From: Neptunicoccus sediminis
GTDB lineage: Bacteria > Pseudomonadota > Alphaproteobacteria > Rhodobacterales > Rhodobacteraceae
Direction of reading: 5' to 3'
Length of the DNA: 64,000 nt
Assembly (NCBI RefSeq): GCF_001719615.1
Contig: NZ_MDVX01000001.1
Span: 62,001 to 126,000 of the forward strand
Part shown: piece after piece, positions 54,615-63,925 of the stretch
Numbering within the stretch: the stretch's first letter is position 1
Layout: each line of letters starts with the position of its first letter
Program-made: the position numbers and the translations under genes
Notes under the pieces: generated by a model
What the model saw: the letters and a program-made list of their open reading frames with translations, nothing else
What the model was told of the DNA's origin: nothing
Databases searched by the model: none

Positions 54615-55739
54615 TGCGGATGCTGCTGGTCGTCGCGCTCTGCCTGAGCGGACTTGCTGCCGCCGCCGACACGATCCGCATCGCAAGCTTCAACGCTGCC
54701 CTTAGCCGTAAGGGGCCGGGCTTGCTGCTGCGGGATATTGAACAGGGTAAGGATGCGCAGATTAATGCGGTGGTGGCCATACTGCAGACCGTGCGCCCTG
54801 ACATCCTGCTGATAAACGAGCTGGATCACGACTATGAGAACCTCGCGCTAACGGCCTTTCTGCGCAGGCTGAACCAAGACACCGAAGGCCGAAGCGCGCT
54901 CGACTATCCCTATTTCTACGCCCCGCCGCAGAATACCGGCGTGCCAAGCGGTCGGAATCTGGATGGCGACGGGCGATTGGGCGGGCCGGCAGACAATTAC
55001 GGCTTCGGCTATTTTCGTGGCCAATATGCAATGGCGCTGGTCTCCCGCTTTCCACTGGACACGGATGCAGCCCGCGATTTTTCCGACGTGCTGTGGAAAC
55101 AGGTTCCGGATGCAAAAATGCCCAAGGCCGCAGATGGCACTACTTTCCCAAGCTATGAAGCGCTGCACGCGATGCGCCTGTCGTCCAAGTCCCATTGGGA
55201 CGTTCCCGTGATGCTGCCCGATGGCCGGCGGTTACATCTTCTGGCGTCCCATCCGACACCCCCGGTTTTCGACGGGCCGGAAGACATGAACGGCAAACGC
55301 AACCGCGCTGAAATCTTGTTTTGGGACAGTTACATCCGCGAAGCCCTGCTGCCAGCCAATGCGGATTTCATCCTGCTGGGCGATCTTAACGCGGACCCTG
55401 CGGATGGGGAAGGCAGCCACGATGCGATCAACACGCTGCTGACTGCAAACTATCTCCAAGACCCTGAACCCCGATCAAACGGCGGTGCGCTGGCGGCGCG
55501 AACACAGGGGGGGGGCCAACGAGCGTCACCTGACAGACCCTGCCACAGACACCGCAGACTGGCGCGATGCACCGGGGCCGGGCAACCTGCGGGTGGATTA
55601 CGTGCTACCCTCTGCCTCGCTAAAGGTTTTGGGCGCTGGCGTGTTCTGGCCAACGCCCAAGGAGGCCGGGTTTGAGTGGATCGGTTCAGACGGTCGCGTC
55701 AGCTCTGACCACCGGCTTGTCTGGGTCGATATTGACTGA
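54614..55739 (+). pseudogene. Endonuclease/exonuclease/phosphatase family protein, frameshifted at a G9 tract
   Basis: The first frame begins with a signal peptide (about 18 residues, ends AAAA before DTIRIASFNA) and holds the EEP elements RIASFNAAL, INELDHDYEN, GQYAMALVSRFP and LLGDLNADP. At the nine-G run 55507-55515 the frame is lost and reads out of family to 55675. The correct C-terminus, [12 protein letters not shown]... [11 protein letters not shown] and catalytic SSDHRLVWV, lies in the +1 frame to 55739. Removing one G rejoins them into a 374-residue enzyme. As written, the SDH catalytic residues are lost. It may be a sequencing error, a decaying gene or a phase-variable switch. Confidence 0.85.
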
Positions 55740-56570
55740 CGCTGCACGGTGCAGCGCCTCACCTGCGGGGGTCGACACGAAATCCGGCATTATCTTTTGG
55801 AAAGCCCCGCCATCGATTCTGTGCGGTTTATTCCAGATATAACGCATCTCCAGAATACGACGGGCAAGCGGCCAGAACGGTGCAAGCGCATAGATTTGCA
55901 GCCAGTTAAACCGGCCCGTCTTAACCCCGAGTATCTGTGCAATCTCCTGCCCGCTCAGCGTATAGCCTTCAAAATTGAGCGAGGTAAACTCCGGCAGCTC
56001 CTCACGTTTTTCGGCCAGATCTACAAACGCACGACAAAAGTCGGGCAGATAGGCCCAAGCGCGGGGAATCTCCAACGGCCCCGGATACGCAATGCGCCCT
56101 TTGGCAACGGGTTTGCTGATGATCATGTCGAACCAGTTGCCACTGGCCCGCGTGTCCAGAAAATCACCTGCCCGCAGGATAATCGTCGGAGCGCCACTTT
56201 CTTCAAACGCTTGCTCCATTTCGATCCGCAAGCGCCCCATTGGGTTCTTAGCCTGATGAGGGGTATCGCTGCTAAACACCTCCGGCGCATCCACACCGTA
56301 GACGTACACATTGCCAGCCAGAAGCACCGTCGCGCCGGAATTACGGGCAGCCGCGATCACCTTACGGGTTTGTTTCGGCATATCTTTTGCCCAACGGTGA
56401 TAGGGCGGATTCCAGCCGTGAACGATGATATCAACGCCACTGGCGGCCTCTGCCAGATTGTCCCGTTTGCGATCAAAGCGGCGTATCCGCCAGCCTTTAC
56501 GCTCAAATGCGACGGCCATGCCGCGACCAAACCGGCCCGAAGCGCCGAGGATTAATACAGTTTTAGACAT
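55686..56570 (-). CDS. NAD-dependent epimerase/dehydratase family protein
   Basis: This is a 294-residue extended-SDR protein with the cofactor loop [12 protein letters not shown] near residue 6 and the strands [13 protein letters not shown] and [11 protein letters not shown]; the typical Y-x3-K is not clearly present, so catalytic activity is uncertain. The start at MSKTVLIL is used; a longer frame to 56597 is rejected. It is divergent from the LysR-type gene and should be its target. Its 3' end overlaps the 3' end of the nuclease gene by 54 nt if that frame is restored. Confidence 0.82.
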   Translation of the reverse strand: MSKTVLILGASGRFGRGMAVAFERKGWRIRRFDRKRDNLAEAASGVDIIVHGWNPPYHRWAKDMPKQTRKVIAAARNSGATVLLAGNVYVYGVDAPEVFSSDTPHQAKNPMGRLRIEMEQAFEESGAPTIILRAGDFLDTRASGNWFDMIISKPVAKGRIAYPGPLEIPRAWAYLPDFCRAFVDLAEKREELPEFTSLNFEGYTLSGQEIAQILGVKTGRFNWLQIYALAPFWPLARRILEMRYIWNKPHRIDGGAFQKIMPDFVSTPAGEALHRAASVNIDPDKPVVRADATV

Positions 56571-56678
56571 TCCCAGTCCTCTCAAAATGATTGCCACTAC
56601 CGGAAAGCTATCTATGATACTGGTGAATGATAATTCCCTGAAATAGCATAATGACTATTCAATAATGAATGGGAGAAC

Positions 56679-57557
56679 ATGCAGAGTTTTGACTGGACCT
56701 TGATTCAAAGTTTCCTCGCCGTGGCAGAACACGGCTCTTACTCTGCCGCGGCCAGAGAGAGCGGGCGCAGTCAGCCGACCATTGGCCGCCATATTGACCA
56801 GTTGCAGACCCAGTTGGGGGCGACCCTGTTCCAGCGGGCGGCGAAAGGCTTTGATCTGACCCCCACGGGCAGCGCGCTGCTGGACCACGCGCGAACCATG
56901 CAACAGGCGGCGGCGGAAATGTCGCTGATCACCGAAGGGCGCACGGCCGAGGTGCGGGGCACGGTGCGGATCACCGCCTCGGAGATTGTCGCCACCTATA
57001 TCCTGCCGGAAATCCTTGCGGAACTTCTTGCGCAGGAACCGGAACTGCAAGTCGAACTGGTGGCCACCAACAGCACCGAAAACCTGCTGCTGCGCGAGGC
57101 CGACATCGCGCTGCGGATGGTGCAACCGGCGCAGCAGGATCTGATCGCGCGCAAGATCGGGGACATCCCCATCGGCCTTTACGCTGCCCCGTCCTATCTG
57201 GCCCGCAAAGGCACGCCGCAGCGGTTTGATGACATCGCGGGGCATATCCTGCTGGGCTATGACCGGTCCGACTTAATGATCCGCGGCATGGCTGCCCTTG
57301 GCATCCCGATGCAGCGCGAGGATTTTGCCTTTCGGGTGGATGATCAGGTCACATATATGGAGGCGCTGCGGGCTGGTGTCGGGCTGGGCGCCTGCCAGAA
57401 ACGACAGGCGGCGCGGTATGGCCTTGTCCCGTTGCTGCCCAAACTGCACATTCCGCCGCTTCCTGTCTGGCTGACCGCCCATGCCGCCCTGCGCACATCC
57501 GCAAAGGTGCGGCGGGTGTTCGATTTTCTGGCAGCGCAGTTGCCCGACCGCCTCTGA
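56679..57557 (+). CDS. LysR family transcriptional regulator
   Basis: This is a 292-residue regulator. The N-terminal winged helix spans residues 1-60 with FLAVAEHGSYSAAARESGRSQPTIGRHI, and the effector domain follows with GTVRITASEIVATYILPEIL near residue 90. LysR proteins usually control a divergent neighbour and bind a small metabolite. The divergent target is the epimerase-like gene, 108 bp away. It is not an obvious regulator of leucine synthesis even though it precedes leuB by 114 bp. Confidence 0.92.
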   Translation: MQSFDWTLIQSFLAVAEHGSYSAAARESGRSQPTIGRHIDQLQTQLGATLFQRAAKGFDLTPTGSALLDHARTMQQAAAEMSLITEGRTAEVRGTVRITASEIVATYILPEILAELLAQEPELQVELVATNSTENLLLREADIALRMVQPAQQDLIARKIGDIPIGLYAAPSYLARKGTPQRFDDIAGHILLGYDRSDLMIRGMAALGIPMQREDFAFRVDDQVTYMEALRAGVGLGACQKRQAARYGLVPLLPKLHIPPLPVWLTAHAALRTSAKVRRVFDFLAAQLPDRL

Positions 57558-57611
57558 GCGCTGCGGCACGGCTTATACACGCCCCGATCCGGCTTTCCCG
57601 AGCCGTCCGGC

Positions 57612-57640
57612 TTGACCCTACGCCCCCTGCGCCCTAGGAA
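57612..57640 (+). promoter_or_regulatory. Possible promoter of leuB
   Basis: TTGACC (57612-57617) and TAGGAA (57635-57640) are 17 nt apart, 31 nt before the leuB start codon. The match to sigma-70 is moderate and unconfirmed. Confidence 0.35.
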
Positions 57641-57671
57641 AATGCAAGATTTACAAAAAGGACATGGGACC

Positions 57672-58778
57672 ATGAACACTCCATCACTGTTGATCCTGCC
57701 GGGCGACGGCATCGGGCAGGAAGTTATGACCGAAGTACAGCGCATTATCGCGTGGTTCGGTGACAAGCGCGATGTGAAATTCGACGTGAGCGAGGATCTC
57801 GTGGGCGGGGCGGCCTATGATGCGCATGGCACCCCGCTGACCGATGCGACAATGGCCAAAGCACAGGAAGTGGACGCGGTTCTGCTGGGCGCTGTCGGTG
57901 GTCCGAAATATGACGATCTTGATTTCTCCGTCAAACCTGAGCGCGGCCTGCTGCGTCTGCGCAAGGAAATGGACCTGTTTGCCAACCTGCGTCCGGCACA
58001 GTGTTTTGACGCGCTGGCCGATTTTTCCTCACTCAAGCGGGACATCGTTTCCGGCCTCGACATTATGATCGTGCGCGAGCTGACCTCCGGTTCCTATTTT
58101 GGAGAGCCCCGTGGCATTTTTGAAGAAAACGGCCAGCGCGTCGGGATCAATACCCAGCGCTACACCGAGGCGGAAATTGACCGTGTGGCCCGCAGCGCAT
58201 TTGAGCTGGCCCGCAAGCGGAACAACAAAGTCTGTTCCATGGAAAAAGCCAACGTTATGGAAAGCGGCATTCTGTGGCGCGAAGTCGTGACCGCCGTCCA
58301 TCAAGCCGATTATGCCGATGTGGAACTGACCCATATGTACGCGGACAACGGCGCGATGCAACTGGTCCGCGCACCTAAGCAGTTCGATGTAATCGTCACC
58401 GACAACCTGTTCGGGGACATCCTGTCGGATTGTGCTGCGATGCTGACAGGCTCCCTTGGGATGCTGCCTTCTGCATCCCTTGGTGCACCAATGGAAAACG
58501 GTCGTCCCAAAGCCATGTACGAACCGGTCCACGGTTCCGCCCCTGACATCATGGGCCAGAGCAAGGCAAACCCTTGCGCCTGTATCCTGTCGCTGGCTAT
58601 GGCGCTGCGCTATTCCTTTGATCTGGGCGAAGAAGCGACCCGTCTGGAAAAAGCCGTTGAAACCGTGCTCGCCAAAGGCATCCGCACCGGCGATCTGATG
58701 CAGGCAGACGGCGGCACGCCGGTTAGCACCTCGGAAATGACAGACGCCATCATCGCTGAGCTGCAAGCCAGCATCTGA
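57672..58778 (+). CDS. leuB: 3-isopropylmalate dehydrogenase
   Basis: This 368-residue leucine pathway enzyme oxidises and decarboxylates 3-isopropylmalate with NAD+. It has [14 protein letters not shown] near residue 5, RPAQCFDAL, the [15 protein letters not shown] substrate loop, KANVMESG (catalytic lysine region) and [17 protein letters not shown] (metal aspartates), and VHGSAPDI near residue 283. The start at 57672 has AAGGAC upstream. It is separated from leuCD by four genes. A stem-loop follows. Confidence 0.95.
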   Translation: MNTPSLLILPGDGIGQEVMTEVQRIIAWFGDKRDVKFDVSEDLVGGAAYDAHGTPLTDATMAKAQEVDAVLLGAVGGPKYDDLDFSVKPERGLLRLRKEMDLFANLRPAQCFDALADFSSLKRDIVSGLDIMIVRELTSGSYFGEPRGIFEENGQRVGINTQRYTEAEIDRVARSAFELARKRNNKVCSMEKANVMESGILWREVVTAVHQADYADVELTHMYADNGAMQLVRAPKQFDVIVTDNLFGDILSDCAAMLTGSLGMLPSASLGAPMENGRPKAMYEPVHGSAPDIMGQSKANPCACILSLAMALRYSFDLGEEATRLEKAVETVLAKGIRTGDLMQADGGTPVSTSEMTDAIIAELQASI

Positions 58779-58801
58779 GCGGCGCAAACCCAATAAATCC
58801 C

Positions 58802-58830
58802 GCAAGGCGGCGGTCATCTGCCGCCTTGTG
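58802..58830. terminator. Stem-loop after leuB
   Basis: CAAGGCGGC and GCCGCCTTG pair across an 8-nt loop, 24 nt after the leuB stop. No T run follows, so it is at best a weak terminator. Confidence 0.45.
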
Positions 58831-58920
58831 CAAACTGCCGGCCCTGTTTCGATTTGCTAAAGCGGCGGGAATGGTCAAAGATGCCCGCAACATCAAGACC
58901 CTGACCAAAGCAGTCTATCA

Positions 58921-59856
58921 ATGGCCCTGCGCAGTATCCTCTTTGCCCTTCTGGCATTTGCATTTTTTGCCACCCACGACCTGATCGTAAAGTTCCTTGG
59001 CGGCAGTTATTCCCCTGTGCAGCTGATCTTCTTCTCTTCGCTGATGTCCTTTCCGCTGGCCACGGCTATGCTGATGCGCGACCCGACCGAGGGCAACCTG
59101 CGTCCGGTTAATCCGTGGTGGGTGGCGGCGCGCACGCTGGCCTCTGTTTTTGCCGCGCTGTGCGTGTTCTACGCCTTTTCCAACCTCCCCCTGTCACAAG
59201 TCTATGCGCTGCTGTTCTCCATGCCTCTGCTGATCACGGTGTTGTCCGTACCGATCCTTGGCGAGAAGGTGGGTCTGCATCGCTGGGGCGCGGTCGTTTT
59301 CGGGCTTGCCGGGGTTCTGATCGTGCTGCGACCGGGGAGTGCGGAACTGGAACTCGGGCATCTGGCGGGTATTCTGGCTGCGGTGTTCTCGTCCTTTGCC
59401 TCGGTGGTTGTGCGCCGGATCGGGCGACAGGAACGCACCGTTGTTTTGATGCTCTATCCGCTGGCTACCAATTTTCTGGTGATGGGCGCGGCGCTCGGCT
59501 TTGTGTATAAACCGATGCCGATCCTTGATCTGGGACTGGTCGGGCTGATCGCGATCTGTGCGTTTGTGGCGGGGCTGTTCCTGATTGCCGCCTACCGCGC
59601 AGGAGAGGCCGCAGTGGTCGCGCCGATGCAATATTCCCAGATCATCTGGGCCACAATCTTCGGCTATACGCTGTTTAACGAAACGCTCGACACGCCGACC
59701 CTGATCGGCACCGCCCTGATTATCCTGAGCGGGATTTACATCGTCTGGCGGGAAAGCCGCGGGCGGTCCACCAACACTCCGGTACTGCGCACACGCCAGC
59801 GCAACCAGAGTCCGGGCGCCATGAATATCTCGCCGTTTTTGCGCAACAAACGCTAA
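58921..59856 (+). CDS. EamA/DMT family transporter
   Basis: This 311-residue inner-membrane carrier has ten helices in two EamA repeats. The first repeat has PVQLIFFSSLMSFPLATAM; the second has MQYSQIIWATIFGYTLFNE followed by GTALIILSGIYIVW, the family end motif. The C-terminal ~40 residues are polar and arginine-rich, an unusual cytosolic tail. DMT transporters export or import small metabolites, and the substrate is unknown. No clear Shine-Dalgarno precedes the ATG. It is convergent with the phosphatase gene (4-nt gap). Confidence 0.88.
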   Translation: MALRSILFALLAFAFFATHDLIVKFLGGSYSPVQLIFFSSLMSFPLATAMLMRDPTEGNLRPVNPWWVAARTLASVFAALCVFYAFSNLPLSQVYALLFSMPLLITVLSVPILGEKVGLHRWGAVVFGLAGVLIVLRPGSAELELGHLAGILAAVFSSFASVVVRRIGRQERTVVLMLYPLATNFLVMGAALGFVYKPMPILDLGLVGLIAICAFVAGLFLIAAYRAGEAAVVAPMQYSQIIWATIFGYTLFNETLDTPTLIGTALIILSGIYIVWRESRGRSTNTPVLRTRQRNQSPGAMNISPFLRNKR

Positions 59857-59860
59857 TTGC

Positions 59861-60316
59861 TTACGCGGTGTCTGTCGGGAATCTTTTGCGGATACGCTCC
59901 GCGAGCTGGTCCCGCACTGCGCGGTAGCGGTCCAGCTTTGCCTCGCGGCTGTCGCCAAAACCGCTCGGGTCCATTGTCTGCCAGTATTCTACCTCAAGCG
60001 CGTAATACCGCGTATATTCAAGCGCACGCCGCTGCGCCGCGGGGGAGAGCGCCACGATCAGATCATAACTGTCCAGATCGTCCCCCCATTCCATCAGATC
60101 ATCAAAGGATCGGGTCCGGTGGCGGGACAGCTCTACCCCCAACTCGCGGCAAACCGTGATTGCAAACCCGTCGATTTCCATATCGCCCTTCACGCCTGCG
60201 GATTGTACAAAAATGGATGTCCCGACCGCCTGTTTCAGCAACCCTTCGGCCATCGGGGACCGGATAGAGTTGTGGTCACAGCAAAACAGCACAGAAGAGG
60301 GACGGGTCAGTTCCAT
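59861..60316 (-). CDS. Low-molecular-weight phosphatase family protein
   Basis: This is a 151-residue protein with the CX5R phosphate-binding loop in FCCDHNSIRSP near residue 12 (C-D-H-N-S-I-R) and the general-acid region with aspartates in MDPSGFGDS near residue 114. It fits LMW protein-tyrosine phosphatases or arsenate reductase-like proteins. It is the last gene of the murA operon, 6 nt after UPF0262. The role in that operon is not known. The start at 60316 is used. Confidence 0.88.
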   Translation of the reverse strand: MELTRPSSVLFCCDHNSIRSPMAEGLLKQAVGTSIFVQSAGVKGDMEIDGFAITVCRELGVELSRHRTRSFDDLMEWGDDLDSYDLIVALSPAAQRRALEYTRYYALEVEYWQTMDPSGFGDSREAKLDRYRAVRDQLAERIRKRFPTDTA

Positions 60317-60322
60317 TTCCGA

Positions 60323-60811
60323 TTAGCCGCGCATATGCAGGACGCAGATCAGGGTAAACAACCGCCGTGCTGTTGGCATATCGGTGCGGATTTTACCCTC
60401 CAGCCGTTCCAGCAACTGGCGCGACCCTTCATCGTGAATACCCCGCCGCCCCATGTCGATGGCCTCTATCTGGGCAGGGGGCAGTTTCTTCACCGCATCA
60501 AAATAGCTCTCGCAAATCTGGAAGTAGTCCTTGATCACCTGCTTCAAGGGTGAAACCGACAGATGAAATTCCGAGGCAGGAGACCCGTCTTCGGTCCGCA
60601 CATCGCACACAACGCGGCGGTCCTTGATCGACAGGAACAATTGGTACGGTCCCGCAGGAACCTCTTTGCCGTTGCGCGATACCAGACCAAAGACATTTTC
60701 TTCCATCAGATCGAACAGCGCGACCTTTCGTTCCCGTTCCACCTCGGGGGTGGGGGCTGGTAGGCCGCTGTCATCCAGTTCTATATGGATCAGCTTTGAG
60801 AGATCATCCAT
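60323..60811 (-). CDS. UPF0262 family protein
   Basis: This is a 162-residue cytosolic protein of the alphaproteobacterial UPF0262 family. The core KLIHIELDDSGLP, EREVALFDLMEEN-like ERERKVALFDLMEEN and the segment DRRVVCDVRTED...FHLSVSPLKQVIKDY are recognisable. Its biochemical function is unknown. It overlaps the hisD stop by 8 nt and is 6 nt before the phosphatase gene. The conserved linkage with hisD and the phosphatase is typical for the order. Confidence 0.88.
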   Translation of the reverse strand: MDDLSKLIHIELDDSGLPAPTPEVERERKVALFDLMEENVFGLVSRNGKEVPAGPYQLFLSIKDRRVVCDVRTEDGSPASEFHLSVSPLKQVIKDYFQICESYFDAVKKLPPAQIEAIDMGRRGIHDEGSRQLLERLEGKIRTDMPTARRLFTLICVLHMRG

Positions 60812-62117
60812 TGTCGTCCTCGTTCAATTGATCCAGCCGCGCCCGAACGGACAGACCGTGGGCTTGCAGGCTTTCCGATGTGGCCAGTGTCTCGGCCGCT
60901 GGTCCAATGGCCCGCAAAGCTGCCGGAGTCATCTGCGCCAATGTGGTCCGCTTCATGAAATCCAGAACGGACAACCCGCTGGAAAACCGTGCAGAGCGGG
61001 AAGTTGGCAACACATGGTTCGGCCCGCCCACGTAATCACCGATTGCTTCGGGCGTCCATGCCCCGATGAAAATCGCCCCTGCGTGGCGGATTTTGCGGCT
61101 GTAATTGGCGGCATCCACAACACAAAGTTCCAGATGCTCCGGTGCGATCCGGTCTGACAGTTTAGCCGCCTGATCCAGATCAGAAGTCACGATAACCGCG
61201 CCGTAGTCAGCCCAGCTCTTCGCGGCGATCTCGCGGCGTTCCAGCGTTTTGAGCGCCTTCTCCACCGAAGCTGTAACAGCCCGCGCGAAATCCGCATCGT
61301 CGGTGATCAGGATCGACTGGGCGCTTTCATCGTGTTCCGCCTGTGACAGCAGGTCCATCGCGATCCAGTCGGGGTTGTTGTCCTTATCGGCAATCACCAG
61401 AATCTCGGATGGGCCAGCGATCATGTCGATGCCCACCGCCCCGAACACCCGTCGCTTGGCCGCCGCGACAAAGGCATTTCCCGGTCCGGTGATCTTGTCC
61501 ACCTTAGCAATCGTCTGCGTACCATAAGCCATCGCGCCAACGGCCTGTGCCCCGCCGATCCGGTAGACCGTTTCCACGCCAGCCAAACGCGCCGCCAGCA
61601 GCACCAGCGGATTGACCGCGCCTTTGGGGGTTGGCGCACAAATCACCAGATTTTCCACACCGGCCACAGAAGCCGGTATCGCATTCATCAGCACGCTGGA
61701 CGGATAGGACGCCAGACCACCCGGCACATAAAGTCCCGCTGCCTCTACCGCGCTCCAGCGCCAGCCGAGCTGTGCACCGCTATCGTCCTGCCACCACGCG
61801 TCCTCGGGCAGTTGCTTTTCGTGATAGGCCCGTATCCGTTCTGCGGCCAGTTCCAGCGCCACGCGTTCTGCCGCGGGCACGGTTTCAATCGCCGCATCAA
61901 TTTCCGCCTTGGAAAACGCCAGAGTTTCCGGCGTCAAATCCATCCCGTCGAATTTCGCCGTCAGTTCGATCACGGCCTCATCACCGCGGGCCTGAACATC
62001 TGCCAGAATATCGGCAACAACCGCATCCACCTGCACATCCGTGTCACGTTTCAGATGCAGCAGATTGTCAAAATCAGCGTCAAAATTCGGGGAGGTCGTG
62101 TCTAGAAACAAGGGCAT
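60804..62117 (-). CDS. hisD: Histidinol dehydrogenase
   Basis: This 437-residue enzyme makes the last two oxidations of histidine synthesis, histidinol to histidine, with NAD+ and zinc. It has GWRWSAVEAAGLYVPGG, PTPKGAVNPLVLLAARLAGV, the KITGPGNAFVAAAKRRVFG nucleotide region, AGPSEILVIAD and the C-terminal EHLELCV segment with zinc/catalytic histidine. The ATG at 62117 has GGAG about 9 nt upstream; a TTG at 62123 is less likely. It overlaps UPF0262 by 8 nt and follows DUF2948 by 45 nt. Confidence 0.95.
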   Translation of the reverse strand: MPLFLDTTSPNFDADFDNLLHLKRDTDVQVDAVVADILADVQARGDEAVIELTAKFDGMDLTPETLAFSKAEIDAAIETVPAAERVALELAAERIRAYHEKQLPEDAWWQDDSGAQLGWRWSAVEAAGLYVPGGLASYPSSVLMNAIPASVAGVENLVICAPTPKGAVNPLVLLAARLAGVETVYRIGGAQAVGAMAYGTQTIAKVDKITGPGNAFVAAAKRRVFGAVGIDMIAGPSEILVIADKDNNPDWIAMDLLSQAEHDESAQSILITDDADFARAVTASVEKALKTLERREIAAKSWADYGAVIVTSDLDQAAKLSDRIAPEHLELCVVDAANYSRKIRHAGAIFIGAWTPEAIGDYVGGPNHVLPTSRSARFSSGLSVLDFMKRTTLAQMTPAALRAIGPAAETLATSESLQAHGLSVRARLDQLNEDDNG

Positions 62118-62162
62118 TGGCAAATTCTCCTGCCGCGCTCTTACCCTTACGGGCGGTCAGGC

Positions 62163-62642
62163 TCAAGAAGGATGGGTCGGGGTTTTGCCAGAGGGCGCCA
62201 CATAGGGACGCGTCACGTCCTTGAGGGTTACGTCGACGCATTCCACATCCAGCGCAATCGCACCGTCCCCCGCCAAGGTCAGCAGGATAGTGCCCGCGCC
62301 GTCATCGGCAGGTTCAAAGGTCACGGACAACAGGGAAATCACCTGATCCTTATCGGATATATCCAGTCCCGAACTGCGCACCTTTAGCACACTATCCACC
62401 ACCAGAACCGCCTGCACCCGCTCTACGCTGCGGCGTGCAACCTGCGCGGCCTCGGCGTCTTCCCAGCGGAACCGGTTCGCCAAAAGCCCGAACCGCCGCT
62501 GGCCAGCCTGCCAGTCCATTTCGGATACCGGCAGCACGGCGTCCTGCAACATGGCCGACAGCGCCACCAGATCGTCAGCGTCTTCGGCCCGCAGGCGCAG
62601 CGGTTGCTCTGCACCGTCCTCAAATTTCGCATCCTGAACCAT
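62163..62642 (-). CDS. DUF2948 family protein
   Basis: This is a 159-residue protein of unknown function. EDADDLVALSAMLQDAVLP near residue 20 and MDWQAGQRRFGLLANRFRWED near residue 42 match the DUF2948 family found between murA and hisD in many alphaproteobacteria. It has no signal peptide or membrane helix. The start overlaps the murA stop by 1 nt (TGATG), so translation is coupled. Confidence 0.88.
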   Translation of the reverse strand: MVQDAKFEDGAEQPLRLRAEDADDLVALSAMLQDAVLPVSEMDWQAGQRRFGLLANRFRWEDAEAAQVARRSVERVQAVLVVDSVLKVRSSGLDISDKDQVISLLSVTFEPADDGAGTILLTLAGDGAIALDVECVDVTLKDVTRPYVAPSGKTPTHPS

Positions 62643-63907
62643 CAGGCTTTCACCCTTTCGATCTTGGCACCCACGGCGCTGAACTTGCGCACCACTTTTT
62701 CATATCCGCGATCCAGATGGTAGACCCGGCTGACAATGGTCTCCCCCTCCGCTGCCAGACCCGCAAGGATCATCGAAACAGACGCCCGCAAATCCGTGGC
62801 CATAACCGGCGCACCTTTCAGGCGGTCAACGCCTTTTACAGTTGCGATCCCGCCATGAACGTCAATATTCGCGCCCATCCGGACCAGTTCGGGGGCATGC
62901 ATGAAGCGGTTTTCAAAAATGGTTTCTTCCAGAACCGAAGTGCCCTCTGCCGTGCACAGCAAGGCCATCATCTGCGCCTGCAAGTCAGTGGGGAAACCGG
63001 GGAAAATCTCGGTCTTTACATCGACCGACTTCACCCGCGCCCCTTTGTTCCTGACCTTCAGACCCTTTTCCGTTTCCTCGATCGAAATATCCGCTTCTTC
63101 CAGCTTGTCGCAGAAAGCGCCCAGCAGATCACGCCGCCCGCCCAGCAATTCCACCTCACCGCCGGCAATTGCAGGGGCAAGCATATAGGTCCCCAGTTCG
63201 ATCCGGTCGGTCACAACCGGATGGGTGGCGCCGTGCAGACGGTCCACGCCCTGAATCTCGATCCGGCTGGTGCCTTCGCCTTCAATCTGTGCCCCCATCT
63301 TGCGCAGGCACTGGGCCAGATCCACGATCTCGGGCTCTTTCGCCGCGTTCTCGATCACAGTGGTGCCTTTGGCCAGTGTCGCCGCCATCAGGATATTTTC
63401 CGTCGCCCCGACCGAGGCAAAGCGCAAGGGAATCACCGCCCCTTTCAACCCGCCATTGGTCTTGGCGTGGAGATAGCCATCTTTCAGTTCGATCTGCGCG
63501 CCCATTTTCTCTAGCGCTTCGGTGTGAATATCCATTGGACGCGCGCCAATGGCACAGCCCCCCGGCAGGGACACCACCGCATGGCCCAGACGCGCCAGCA
63601 TCGGGCCGAGCACCAGATTGGAGGCCCGCATCTTGCGCACAATATCGTAGTGGGCAACGTGGTTGCTGATTTCCTTGGTGCCAAGCGCCTGAACCGTCCC
63701 GTCCTGCAATCCGGCTACTTCGGTCCCCAAAGAGGCCAGAAGCTCCGCCATCGTCTTGATGTCCGACAGACGCGGCGCATTGGTCAGCGTCAGCGGCTCC
63801 TCGCTCAGCAAGGTCGCCGGCATCAGCGTCAGACAGGCATTTTTCGCGCCTGCAATGGGAATTTCTCCGTTCACAGGCCCGTTGCCCGTTACGATAATAC
63901 TGTCCAT
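62642..63907 (-). CDS. murA: UDP-N-acetylglucosamine 1-carboxyvinyltransferase
   Basis: This 421-residue enzyme starts peptidoglycan precursor synthesis by transferring enolpyruvate to UDP-GlcNAc in the cytosol. The catalytic cysteine C118 is in [11 protein letters not shown], so the enzyme keeps the usual fosfomycin target residue. [18 protein letters not shown] near residue 20 and [14 protein letters not shown] near residue 370 are further signatures. It is preceded by a small unknown gene (partial here), 18 nt away, and followed by DUF2948. Confidence 0.96.
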   Translation of the reverse strand: MDSIIVTGNGPVNGEIPIAGAKNACLTLMPATLLSEEPLTLTNAPRLSDIKTMAELLASLGTEVAGLQDGTVQALGTKEISNHVAHYDIVRKMRASNLVLGPMLARLGHAVVSLPGGCAIGARPMDIHTEALEKMGAQIELKDGYLHAKTNGGLKGAVIPLRFASVGATENILMAATLAKGTTVIENAAKEPEIVDLAQCLRKMGAQIEGEGTSRIEIQGVDRLHGATHPVVTDRIELGTYMLAPAIAGGEVELLGGRRDLLGAFCDKLEEADISIEETEKGLKVRNKGARVKSVDVKTEIFPGFPTDLQAQMMALLCTAEGTSVLEETIFENRFMHAPELVRMGANIDVHGGIATVKGVDRLKGAPVMATDLRASVSMILAGLAAEGETIVSRVYHLDRGYEKVVRKFSAVGAKIERVKA

Positions 63908-63925
63908 GATACGCTGCCCTCTGCG

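Noticed and set aside
54614-55675. Nuclease frame to 55675 as an intact gene
   Set aside because: Everything after the G9 tract is out of family, while the +1 frame carries the conserved SDH end.
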